Below, piece after piece: positions 1 through 7,372 of a DNA stretch of 28,036 bases (position 1 is its first letter; every line of letters begins with the position of its first letter). Source of the stretch: Lysobacteraceae bacterium UBA6001 (lineage in GTDB: Bacteria; Pseudomonadota; Gammaproteobacteria; Xanthomonadales; Xanthomonadaceae); assembly GCA_002429615.1 (NCBI GenBank), contig DJAN01000002.1:1-28036 (forward strand), read 5' to 3'. The notes under the pieces were generated by a model. The model made no database searches and was not told where the DNA came from. It saw only the letters and a program-made list of their open reading frames with translations. The position numbers were made by a program, and so were the translations under genes.

Positions 1-94
1 GTCCCGAAAGGGCCCCGCCCCCGCAGGCCGTGCACGATCCAAGCGAGCCGACCCACATCGAAGGCCAGCCCCCCTAACAGCGCACAAAGCGCCC
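1..94. other. left edge, no gene recognised
   Basis: This stretch is GC-rich and I find no convincing coding frame, RNA gene or repeat in it. It lies beyond the terminator of the leftward dehydrogenase gene and may be the far side of a convergent gene that ends outside the window. Confidence 0.4.
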
Positions 95-122
95 AAACAA
101 AAAGGGCGGCCAAAGGCCGCCC
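95..122 (-). terminator. Rho-independent terminator of the sad-type gene
   Basis: Read on the minus strand this is GGGCGGCCTTTGGCCGCCC, a perfect 8-bp stem (104-111 with 115-122) closing a 3-nt loop, followed directly by TTTTTGTTTG. The stem begins 13 nt after the stop codon of the dehydrogenase at 136. GC stem plus T-run is the classic intrinsic terminator form. Confidence 0.88.
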
Positions 123-135
123 CACCAACCCTCAC

Positions 136-1503
136 CTACGCCACATAGACCGTCTTGACGTTGGTGAACTCATGAATCCCATGCTCGGCCAGCTCACGCC
201 CGAACCCTGAGCGCTTGGTCCCGCCAAACGGCAGCCGCACATCGCTCTTGACGATGGCGTTGACGAAAGCGGCCCCGCACTGGAGCTGCTGCGCGACGCG
301 CTCACCGCGCGCCGCATCCCCGCTCCACACGCTGCCGCCGAGCCCGTAAGTCGTATCGTTGGCCACGCGCACGGCCTCGGCCTCGTCGGCCACGCGCAGG
401 ATCGCCGCCACCGGGCCGAACAGCTCCTCGTCGTAGGCCGGCATCCCGGGCTTCACCGCATCGAGGATCGTCGCCGGGTAGGCCGCATTGGTCCCGGCGA
501 CCGGCTCGCCACCGAGCAGCACCTTCGCCCCGTTGCCCACGCTGGCAAGCACCTGCTTGTGCAGCTCCTCGCGCAGGTCCGCGCGCGCCATCGGCGCCAA
601 GGTCACGTCCTCGCGCTGCGGATCACCCGCCACCCGCTTGCCAGCCGCGGCCACGAACTTCTCCACGAACGCATCGGCGATCGGCGCCACCACGATGAAG
701 CGCTTCGCCGCGATGCAGGTCTGCCCCGCATTGTCGAAGCGCGACTTCACCGCCGCCGCCACCGTCTTGTCCAGGTCCGCATCCTCCAGCACCACGAACG
801 CATCGCTGCCGCCCAGCTCCATCACGCTCTTCTTCAGCTGCTCGCCGGCATTGCTGGCGATCGAACGCCCTGCCCGCTCGCTGCCGGTCAGCGTCACCGC
901 CACCACGCGCGGATCGCGCAGCACCTCGGCGGCCTGGTCGTTGTCGATATGCAGCACATCGAACACCCCGGCCGGGAAACCCGCCTCGTCCAGCACCGCC
1001 TTGATCGCATCCGCGCAGCGCGGCACGTTGCTCGCATGCTTCAGCAACGCCACGTTGCCGGCCATCAGGCCCGGCGCCAGGAAGCGGAAAACCTGCCAGA
1101 TCGGGAAATTCCACGGCATCACCGCGAACACGCAGCCTATCGGCTCGTAGCGCACATAGCTGCGCTGCGCCTCGGTGCGGATCTCCTTCGGCTGCAGGTA
1201 CTCGGCGGCGTGATCGGCGTAATACGTGCAGGCCTGCGCGCACTTGTCGACCTCCGCCAGCGCCTCCACGCGCAGCTTGCCCATCTCGGCGGTCATCACC
1301 CGCTGGATGTCCTCGCGGCGACGCGTCAGCGCCTCGCCGGCCTTGCGCAGCAGCGCGGCGCGATCGGCCAGCGGCGTCGCCGCCCAGGCCGGGAATGCCT
1401 GCGCCGCAGCGGCCAGGCGCTGCTCGATCGCGTTCGCATCCATCAGCTGCACCGTGTGTTCGGATTGGCCGGTGTGGGGATTGACCGTCTGGTAGCTGGA
1501 CAT
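136..1503 (-). CDS. sad: NAD(P)-dependent succinate-semialdehyde dehydrogenase, Sad/YneI type
   Basis: This 455-residue aldehyde dehydrogenase should oxidise succinate semialdehyde to succinate, the last step of putrescine and GABA breakdown. The catalytic cysteine is C263 in NAGQTCIAAKR and the general base is E229 in MELGGSD. The MPWNFP motif lies near 129-134 and the C-terminal FGGTKRSGFGRE motif is present. The MPWNFPIWQVFR and LLKHASNV stretches and the C-terminal GFGRELAEHGIHEFTN resemble E. coli Sad (YneI, 462 aa) more than GabD. A GGAG sequence lies shortly before the ATG. It ends at an intrinsic terminator and is separated from potI by 262 bp with repeats, so it is probably its own transcription unit. 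Exact substrate range is inferred from resemblance and the polyamine context. Confidence 0.9.
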   Translation of the reverse strand: MSSYQTVNPHTGQSEHTVQLMDANAIEQRLAAAAQAFPAWAATPLADRAALLRKAGEALTRRREDIQRVMTAEMGKLRVEALAEVDKCAQACTYYADHAAEYLQPKEIRTEAQRSYVRYEPIGCVFAVMPWNFPIWQVFRFLAPGLMAGNVALLKHASNVPRCADAIKAVLDEAGFPAGVFDVLHIDNDQAAEVLRDPRVVAVTLTGSERAGRSIASNAGEQLKKSVMELGGSDAFVVLEDADLDKTVAAAVKSRFDNAGQTCIAAKRFIVVAPIADAFVEKFVAAAGKRVAGDPQREDVTLAPMARADLREELHKQVLASVGNGAKVLLGGEPVAGTNAAYPATILDAVKPGMPAYDEELFGPVAAILRVADEAEAVRVANDTTYGLGGSVWSGDAARGERVAQQLQCGAAFVNAIVKSDVRLPFGGTKRSGFGRELAEHGIHEFTNVKTVYVA

Positions 1504-1625
1504 CGGGGGACTCCGCGGAATTCAGGCGGTCATGGTAGTCCGCTACGGGTAGTGGCGATGTCAGGGGAGCATTGCAGGGGTGGAACGCTGCGGGATGCGG
1601 TGTGCGGCGAGCTGACGCAGGGCGG

Positions 1626-1647
1626 TCGGGGCTGAAACCCCTCCCGC
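1626..1647. repeat. solo, degenerate GTAG-type REP half
   Basis: The sequence TCGGGGCTGAAACCCCTCCC is a variant of the palindromic repeat arms seen at 1694-1755, 13832-13893 and 25465-25540. It is a single arm with a GGGG/CCCC stem and the terminal GTAG-equivalent decayed to GCGGG. It lies in the 262-bp gap between sad and potI. Confidence 0.6.
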
Positions 1648-1693
1648 AATGCCTTGCCGATGTTCGCCTGGGATGGCCGGAATCCGTCCTTCT

Positions 1694-1755
1694 TGTAGGA
1701 GCGGCTTCAGCCGCGACTGCAGGATCGCGCGGTCGCGGCTGAAGCCGCTCCTACA
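1694..1755. repeat. paired GTAG-type REP (inverted pair)
   Basis: Two 23-nt arms (1694-1716 and 1733-1755) are perfect reverse complements around a 16-nt spacer. Each arm contains GTAGGAGCGGCTTCAGCCGC, itself a small palindrome around GGCTTCAGCC. Such REP or SMAG-like elements are common between genes in Stenotrophomonas and relatives. It starts 10 bp beyond the potI stop, so its transcript can fold into a long hairpin at the 3' end of the pot operon and may stabilise or end the message. Confidence 0.88.
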
Positions 1756-1765
1756 GTTGGGGGGA

Positions 1766-2611
1766 TCAGCTGTTGTCCTGCAGCGCCATCTGCATGTCAC
1801 GCTGCCGGCGCTTCTCGCTGCGCGCCATCACCCACCAGCCCGCCACCGCCGCCAGCGACACCGCCAGCACCATGATCGTCGCCAGCGCGTTGATCTTCGG
1901 GCTGATGCCCAGCCGCACCGACGAGAACACCTTCATCGGCAACGTGGTCGAACTCGGCCCGGCCACGAAACTGGCGATCACCACGTCGTCCAGCGACAGC
2001 GTGAACGCCAGCAGCCAGCCCGACACCAGTGCCGGCGCGATGATCGGCAGCGTGATCAGGAAAAACACCTTCAGCCGGTTCGCGCCCAGGTCCATCGCCG
2101 CTTCTTCCAGCGAGCGGTCCAGCTCCTGCAAGCGCGAGGACACCACCACGGTGACGAAGGAAATGGTGAACGTCACATGCGCCACCCAGATCGCCATTAC
2201 CCCCTTCGGCGCGATACCGAGGATGCCGCCCATCGACACCAGCATCAGCAGGATCGACAAGCCGATGATCACCTCGGGCATCACCAGCGGTGCGGTGATC
2301 AGCGCGCCGAACAGGGTCTTGCCCGGGAAGCGCCGCATCCGCGTCATCACCAGCGCCGCCATCGTGCCGATCACCATCGACGCGGTCGCGGTCCAGAACG
2401 CCACCCGCAGGCTGATCCACGCCGCGTCCAGCATCTGCCGGTCGCGCAGCAGCTCGCCGTACCACTTGGTCGAGAAACCCGCCCACACCGTCGCCAGGCG
2501 CGAGGAATTGAACGAATACACGATCAGCAGCAGGATCGGCAGGTACAGGAACGCGAAGCCGAAGCACAGCACCGCCCAGCTCATCACCCTGCCGCCGCGG
2601 TCGCCGATCAT
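1766..2611 (-). CDS. potI: polyamine ABC transporter permease PotI/SpuH
   Basis: This 281-residue inner-membrane protein is the second permease of a PotFGHI-type putrescine/spermidine importer. It closely resembles E. coli PotI in length and sequence. It has the FLYLPILLLIVYSFNSSRLATVWAGFS opening helix region, the APLVMPEVIIGLS stretch, and an EAA coupling loop (EEAAMDLGANRLKVFFLITLP) that docks on the ATPase. Roughly six membrane segments are visible. Its ATG overlaps the potH stop by four bases (ATGA), showing translational coupling. It is the last gene of the leftward operon and is followed by a paired REP element. Confidence 0.94.
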   Translation of the reverse strand: MIGDRGGRVMSWAVLCFGFAFLYLPILLLIVYSFNSSRLATVWAGFSTKWYGELLRDRQMLDAAWISLRVAFWTATASMVIGTMAALVMTRMRRFPGKTLFGALITAPLVMPEVIIGLSILLMLVSMGGILGIAPKGVMAIWVAHVTFTISFVTVVVSSRLQELDRSLEEAAMDLGANRLKVFFLITLPIIAPALVSGWLLAFTLSLDDVVIASFVAGPSSTTLPMKVFSSVRLGISPKINALATIMVLAVSLAAVAGWWVMARSEKRRQRDMQMALQDNS

Positions 2612-3519
2612 GACAACCTCCCTTCCAGGTCACGCTGCTGGTAGCGGTTGAAGATCAGGATCGGCACCAGCAGCAGGAGCAGCATCACGATCGCCACCGC
2701 CGATGCGGCCGGCCAGTCGCGGTTGTTGAAGAACTCGCCCCACAGCACCCGGCCAATCATCAGCGTATCCGGGCCGCCGAGCATTTCCGGGATCACGAAT
2801 TCGCCCACCGCCGGGATCATCACCAGCATGCAGCCGGCGATGATGCCGCTGCGCGACAGCGGCAGGGTGATGGTGAGGAATGCCTTCCACGGCCGCGCCC
2901 CCAGATCGTAGGCCGCCTCCAGCAGGCGCCGGTCCAGCTTCACCAGCGTGGCGTACAGCGGCAGCACCATGAACGGCAAGTAGCAGTAGACGATGCCGAT
3001 ATAGGCGGCCAGCGGCGTGTAGAGGATGTGCAGTGGCTCCTTGATGAGCCCGATGCCCATCAGCACGCGGTTGAGCAGGCCGTTGCTGTCGAGAATGCCG
3101 ATCCACGCGTACACGCGGATCAGGAACGAGGTCCACGATGGCAGCACCACCAGCATCATCGCCACGTTGCGCGCCGCCGGCGACATCCGCGCGATCACAT
3201 AGGCCATCGGGTAGCCGACCAGCAGCGCCAGCACGGTGGAGATCGCCGCGATCTTGATCGAACTCAGGTAGGCGGCGATGTACTGGCTGTCGGTCAGCAG
3301 GTTGAGGTAGTTGCCGAGGTTGAGCTTGAGGTGGAACGCGTTGTCCACGTACTCCAGGATCGGCGTGTACGGCGGCATCGCGATGGCCAGCCGCGAGAAC
3401 GAGATTTTCAGCACGATCAGGAACGGGATCGCGAAGAACACGATCAACCACAGGTACGGCGGGGCGATCACGCCCCAGCGCGCGCCTGGCAGCCAGCGCT
3501 TGAGCGGGGCCAGGTTCAT
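2608..3519 (-). CDS. potH: polyamine ABC transporter permease PotH/SpuG
   Basis: This is the first permease subunit of the polyamine importer, 303 residues from the chosen start. Hydrophobic helices begin at about residue 17 (IAPPYLWLIVFFAIPFLIVL). The binding-protein-dependent transport EAA loop is EAAYDLGARPWKAFLTITLP, and VGEFVIPEMLGGPDTLMIG is typical of PotH. An upstream in-frame ATG at 3561 would add 14 residues inside potG. I prefer 3519 because its ATG overlaps the potG TGA by four bases, the same coupling seen between potH and potI. It is expected to pair with PotI in the membrane. Confidence 0.94.
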   Translation of the reverse strand: MNLAPLKRWLPGARWGVIAPPYLWLIVFFAIPFLIVLKISFSRLAIAMPPYTPILEYVDNAFHLKLNLGNYLNLLTDSQYIAAYLSSIKIAAISTVLALLVGYPMAYVIARMSPAARNVAMMLVVLPSWTSFLIRVYAWIGILDSNGLLNRVLMGIGLIKEPLHILYTPLAAYIGIVYCYLPFMVLPLYATLVKLDRRLLEAAYDLGARPWKAFLTITLPLSRSGIIAGCMLVMIPAVGEFVIPEMLGGPDTLMIGRVLWGEFFNNRDWPAASAVAIVMLLLLLVPILIFNRYQQRDLEGRLS

Positions 3520-4655
3520 GAGGTCAGCACCACGCCATCGTTCTCGCCCCAGCTCACCCACACCTCGTCGCCCCAGGTCATGCCTTCACTGGCCCAGCGC
3601 TGCTGGTTGGTGAAGTTGGCCATCAGCTTGAAGCCGCCGGGCAGGCGCACGTGGTACACCGAATGGCTGCCGAAGTAGGCGATGTCCTCGATGGTGCCGC
3701 GCGCCTTGTTGTAGGGATGCGCCGGCTCGTCCTTGCCGATGACCAGCTTCTCCGGCCGCACCGCGAAGGACACCTGCTGCCCCTCGAAGCCGGTGATGCC
3801 GTGGCCGATGTAGATCGGTACCGGCAGCACGTCGGTCTTCAGCGTCACGTACTCGGGCAGATCCTCGTCGATCACGCCGTCGATCAGGTTCACCGAGCCG
3901 ATGAACTCGGCGGCGAAACGGTTGGCCGGCTGCTCGTAGATATCGTCCGGCTTGCCGACCTGCTGGATCCAGCCCTGGTCCATCAGCGCGATGCGGGTGG
4001 CCATGGTCATGGCCTCTTCCTGGTCGTGGGTGACCATCACGCAGGTCACACCGGAGGTCTCGATGATGTTGACCAGTTCCAACTGCATGCGCGAGCGCAG
4101 CTTCTTGTCCAGCGCGCCCATCGGCTCGTCGAGCAGCAGCAGCTTCGGGCCCTTGGCCAGCGAGCGCGCCAGTGCCACGCGCTGCTGCTGGCCGCCGGAG
4201 AGCTGGTGTGGTTTGCGCTTGCCGAGTTTGCCCAGCTGCACCAGTTCCAGCATCTCGCCCACGCGCTTGCGCACCGCATCGCGCGACAGACCATCCTGCT
4301 TGAGGCCGAAGGCGATGTTCTGCTCCACCGTCATATGCGGGAACAGCGCATAGGACTGGAACATCATGTTGATCGGCCGGTCGTAAGGCGGCAGCTCGTT
4401 CATCACCTGCCCGTCGAGGACAATGCGGCCCTTGGTCGGCTTCTCGAAGCCGGCCAGGCAGCGCAGCAGGGTGGACTTGCCGCTGCCCGAGCCGCCGAGC
4501 AGGGCGAAGATCTCGCCCTTGCGGATCTGCAGGTTGACGTCGTCGACGGCGACGAAGCCGTCGAACTCCTTGCGCACGTCCTGGATGGAGAGATAGCCCT
4601 CGCCGCCGCTGGGCGGGGTGGGAGCTCGCTCGGGCTTGGCGTCGGTAGGTGCCAT
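3516..4655 (-). CDS. potG: polyamine ABC transporter ATP-binding subunit PotG/SpuF
   Basis: This 379-residue ATPase powers the importer. Visible motifs are Walker A GGSGSGKST (54-62), Q-loop Q100, the ABC signature LSGGQ (152-156), Walker B LLLLDEP (172-178) and the switch histidine H210. After about residue 240 comes the regulatory TOBE-type domain, with FAVRPEKLVIG near 290-300. Length and order match E. coli PotG (377 aa). It precedes potH with a 4-bp stop/start overlap. A 135-bp gap with a strong hairpin separates it from the upstream binding-protein gene, which may lower its expression relative to the binding proteins. Confidence 0.95.
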   Translation of the reverse strand: MAPTDAKPERAPTPPSGGEGYLSIQDVRKEFDGFVAVDDVNLQIRKGEIFALLGGSGSGKSTLLRCLAGFEKPTKGRIVLDGQVMNELPPYDRPINMMFQSYALFPHMTVEQNIAFGLKQDGLSRDAVRKRVGEMLELVQLGKLGKRKPHQLSGGQQQRVALARSLAKGPKLLLLDEPMGALDKKLRSRMQLELVNIIETSGVTCVMVTHDQEEAMTMATRIALMDQGWIQQVGKPDDIYEQPANRFAAEFIGSVNLIDGVIDEDLPEYVTLKTDVLPVPIYIGHGITGFEGQQVSFAVRPEKLVIGKDEPAHPYNKARGTIEDIAYFGSHSVYHVRLPGGFKLMANFTNQQRWASEGMTWGDEVWVSWGENDGVVLTS

Positions 4656-4759
4656 CGGATCCCTCTGCTGTGAAACAACTCGCGCCGCGCACGCTCTCCC
4701 ATCGCGCCGGCGCCTGCCGGCATGATCGCAGAAGCCGCGGCCACGGTCACGGGCAGTTC

Positions 4760-4783
4760 GGCCGTCCCGCGGGCGGGACGGCC
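4760..4783 (-). promoter_or_regulatory. strong intercistronic hairpin after binding-protein gene
   Basis: GGCCGTCCCG at 4760-4769 pairs with CGGGACGGCC at 4774-4783 around a 4-nt loop, a perfect 10-bp GC-rich stem. It begins 7 nt beyond the stop of the upstream polyamine-binding protein gene and lies in the 135-bp gap before potG. There is no T-run, so it looks like an mRNA stabiliser or partial attenuator rather than a full terminator. Function is inferred. Confidence 0.6.
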
Positions 4784-4790
4784 CGGCGCG

Positions 4791-5939
4791 CTACTGGCCC
4801 GTCTTCAACTCCGTCCACAACCGCGTATACAGCCGATCCACTTCCGGCGGCATGATCTTCAGGCCGAACAGCTTGGCCTGCACCTCCGGCGGCGGGTAGA
4901 TCGTCTTGTTGTCGCGGATGGCCGCGTCGATCAGCGGCGTGGACGTGGTCACCGGGTTGGGATAGCTGACGAAGTTGGTATTCGCCGCCGCCACTTCCGG
5001 CCGCAGCAGGTAGTTGATGAAGGCGTAGGCGTTGTCCGGGTGCGCGGCGTCCTTCGGAACCGCCAGCATGTCGAAGAACTGCAGCGCCCCTTCCTTCGGG
5101 ATCGAATACGCGATGTGCACGCCGTTGTTCGCCTCGTCGGCGCGATCACGCGCCTGCAGCACGTCACCCGACCAACCCACCGCCAGGCAGATGTTGCCCT
5201 TGGCCAGGCTGTCGATGTACTGCGAGGAATGGAAGTTGCGGATATACGGGCGGATGCTCCGCAGCACCTTCACCGCGCGGGTGATCACCGCCGGATCGGT
5301 ACTGTTCGGATCTTCGCCCAGGTAATGCAGCACCGTCGGGATGATCTCCGAAGGCGTGTCCAGGATGGTGACGCCGCAGTCCTTCAGCTTGGCCAGGTTC
5401 TCCGGCTTGAACACCAGGTCCCAGCTGTTGACCACCTCGTCGGTGCCGAACACCGCCTTGATCTTGTCGACGTTGTAGCCGATGCCGGTGGTGCCCCACA
5501 GATACGGCACCGCGTACTTGTTGCCCGGATCCTGCTGCGCGATGCGCTCCATCATCGCCGGGTCGAGATTGGCGAGATTGGGAATCTTCGACTTGTCCAG
5601 CGGCTGGAACACGCCGGCCTGGATCTGCCGGCCCAGAAAGCTCAGCGACGGCACCACCACGTCATAACCGCTGCTGCCGGCCAGCAGCTTGGCCTCCAGC
5701 AGTTCGTTGCTGTCGAATACGTCGTAGACGACCTTGACCCCGGTGGCCTGCTCGAAGCCGGGCACGGTGCCGGCGGCGATGTAATCAGACCAGTTGTAGA
5801 CGTTGAGTTCCTTGGCTTCGGCAGCGGCCGGCTTGCCACCACCGTCATTGCCGGCCTGCTTGTCGCCTTCGCCGCGGCCGCAGCCGCTCATCCCCACCAC
5901 CACCGCAAACGCCAGCGCCCACCAACTCGCGTGCTTCAT
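4791..5939 (-). CDS. potF: periplasmic polyamine-binding lipoprotein, SpuD/PotF-like (putrescine type)
   Basis: This 382-residue solute-binding protein delivers polyamines to PotGHI. The ATG at 5939 gives a lipoprotein signal with lipobox MSGC (C20); a longer frame to 6086 has no signal peptide and is unlikely. Pocket residues known from E. coli PotF are all kept: W50-S51-D52-Y53 (PotF W37, S38, D39, Y40), S98 (S85), E198 (E185), W256 and D259 (W244, D247), and F288 with D290 (F276, D278). This pattern predicts putrescine binding. It is a tandem paralogue of the gene at 6155-7294, 215 bp upstream, and shares long identical blocks with it. A strong hairpin follows the gene. Confidence 0.92.
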   Translation of the reverse strand: MKHASWWALAFAVVVGMSGCGRGEGDKQAGNDGGGKPAAAEAKELNVYNWSDYIAAGTVPGFEQATGVKVVYDVFDSNELLEAKLLAGSSGYDVVVPSLSFLGRQIQAGVFQPLDKSKIPNLANLDPAMMERIAQQDPGNKYAVPYLWGTTGIGYNVDKIKAVFGTDEVVNSWDLVFKPENLAKLKDCGVTILDTPSEIIPTVLHYLGEDPNSTDPAVITRAVKVLRSIRPYIRNFHSSQYIDSLAKGNICLAVGWSGDVLQARDRADEANNGVHIAYSIPKEGALQFFDMLAVPKDAAHPDNAYAFINYLLRPEVAAANTNFVSYPNPVTTSTPLIDAAIRDNKTIYPPPEVQAKLFGLKIMPPEVDRLYTRLWTELKTGQ

Positions 5940-6092
5940 CGTGGTCTCCGAGGCCGCCTCGCGGCGGCGGTTACGGGCGCCGCACAGACGGCACCCGGTG
6001 TTGCCCTCCCCTATCGACGTCCGCGCGCTCGAACGGCGCGTCGGAGAATTTGCGTGGAACGATGTGGTGCCTGGAACCTTCGACATCGCGCG

Positions 6093-6114
6093 TCGGGGCT
6101 GAAGCCCCTCCTAC
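6093..6114. repeat. solo GTAG-type REP half
   Basis: TCGGGGCTGAAGCCCCTCCT plus AC is a single arm of the same repeat family as the paired elements, here with a GGGG/CCCC stem instead of GCGG/CCGC. It lies in the 215-bp gap between the two binding-protein genes, next to the hairpin at 6116-6142. Confidence 0.7.
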
Positions 6115-6115
6115 C

Positions 6116-6142
6116 GTCGCGTCCCCCTTCCGGGGACGCGAC
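6116..6142 (-). promoter_or_regulatory. strong hairpin after the upstream binding-protein gene
   Basis: GTCGCGTCCCC (6116-6126) and GGGGACGCGAC (6132-6142) form a perfect 11-bp stem with a 5-nt loop, starting 12 nt beyond the stop of the gene at 6155. No T-run follows on the minus strand. As with the hairpin behind the second binding-protein gene, it may protect the upstream message or reduce read-through. The rest of the 5940-6154 gap shows a GGAG sequence just before the next ATG but no clear promoter. Confidence 0.6.
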
Positions 6143-6154
6143 GCGCATCCCGCC

Positions 6155-7294
6155 TTACCGGCCGGTCTTGATCTCCGTCCACAGCCGCGTGTACAGCTTG
6201 TCCACTTCCGGCGGGTTGATCGAATAGGTGAACATCTTCGCCGCCACATCTTCCGGCGGATAGATCGTCGGATCGTTGCGGATATCCTCCGACACCAGCG
6301 GCGTCGCCTTCGGCACCGGGTTGGCGTAGTGGATGAAGTTGGTGTTCGCCGCCGCCACTTCCGGCTGCAGCAGGTAGTTGATGAACGCATAGGCGTTCTC
6401 GGGATGCGGCGCATCCTTCGGAATCGCCAGCATGTCGAACCACTGCGGCGCGCCTTCCTTCGGGATCGAATAGGCGATGTTCACGCCATTCTTCGCTTCC
6501 TCGGCGCGGTCGCGCGCCTGGATGATGTCGCCCGACCAGCCCACCGCCAGGCAGGTGCTGCCATTGGCCAGCGAGGTCACGTACTGGCTGGAGTGAAAGT
6601 TCTGCACGTACGGGCGGATCTTCTTGATCAGGTCCGCGGCCTGCTGGATTTGCGCCGGGTCATGGCTGTGCGGATCAAGCTTCAGATAGTTCAGCGCGAT
6701 CGGGATCAGGTCCGACGGCGTATCCAGGATGGTGACGCCACAATCCTTCAGCTTGGCGATGTTCTCCGGCTTGAACACCAGGTCCCAGCTATTGGCGATG
6801 TCGGTGCTGCCGAACGCGGCCTTCACCTTGTCGACGTTGTAGCCGATGCCGGTGGTGCCGATCATGTACGGCACGCCGTACTTGTTGTCCGGGTCCTGCT
6901 GCGCGATGCGCTGCATCACGCCCGGGTCGAGATTGGCCAGGTTCGGGATCTTGCTCTTGTCCAGCGGCAGGAACACACCGGCCTGGATCTGCCGGCCAAA
7001 GAAGTTCAGCGTCGGCACCACCACGTCATAGCCGCTGCTGCCGGCGAGCAGCTTGGTCTCCACCATCTCGTCGCTGTCGAACGTGTCGTAGACGACCTTG
7101 ATGCCGCTGGCCTGCTCGAAGTTCGGGATGGTGTCTTCGGCGATGTAGTCCGAGTAGTTGTAGACGTTGACCACCTTCTCCTTCGCCGCGCCGGCATCGC
7201 CGGGCTTGGCCGCGTCGGCGCTCTGGTCACCCTTGCCGCCACAGGCGGCCAGCAGGGTGGAAGCAAGGGTCAGGGTGAGGATGCGCAGCTTCAT
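6155..7294 (-). CDS. periplasmic polyamine-binding lipoprotein, SpuE-like (spermidine type predicted)
   Basis: This 379-residue solute-binding protein is the second, upstream member of a tandem pair. The ATG at 7294 gives a lipoprotein signal with lipobox LAAC (C18). It is clearly homologous to PotF/PotD. Its pocket differs from the neighbour: W to Y47 in the N-Y-S-D-Y motif, S to T95, E to D195, and Phe to Trp at W285 followed by D287. Trp at this last position is found in spermidine-binding PotD (W255) and, as I recall, in Pseudomonas SpuE (W271), while PotF and SpuD have Phe. W253 and D256 are kept. I predict spermidine or a longer amine as ligand. It sits 78 bp after the transaminase gene in the same operon. 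Confidence 0.9.
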   Translation of the reverse strand: MKLRILTLTLASTLLAACGGKGDQSADAAKPGDAGAAKEKVVNVYNYSDYIAEDTIPNFEQASGIKVVYDTFDSDEMVETKLLAGSSGYDVVVPTLNFFGRQIQAGVFLPLDKSKIPNLANLDPGVMQRIAQQDPDNKYGVPYMIGTTGIGYNVDKVKAAFGSTDIANSWDLVFKPENIAKLKDCGVTILDTPSDLIPIALNYLKLDPHSHDPAQIQQAADLIKKIRPYVQNFHSSQYVTSLANGSTCLAVGWSGDIIQARDRAEEAKNGVNIAYSIPKEGAPQWFDMLAIPKDAPHPENAYAFINYLLQPEVAAANTNFIHYANPVPKATPLVSEDIRNDPTIYPPEDVAAKMFTYSINPPEVDKLYTRLWTEIKTGR

Positions 7295-7340
7295 CGAAGG
7301 TCTCCAGGGAGCCACGGGAGGATGGCGGAGGGGGACGGCG

Positions 7341-7354
7341 GGGCGGACCCGCCC
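7341..7354 (-). promoter_or_regulatory. small GC hairpin between transaminase and binding-protein genes
   Basis: GGGCG and CGCCC (within GGGCGGACCCGCCC) can form a 5-bp stem with a 4-nt loop, 18 nt past the transaminase stop codon. It is short and lacks a T-run. I note it only because similar hairpins follow the next two genes of the operon. Confidence 0.3.
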
Positions 7355-7372
7355 AGCGTACCCAGCGCAGGC

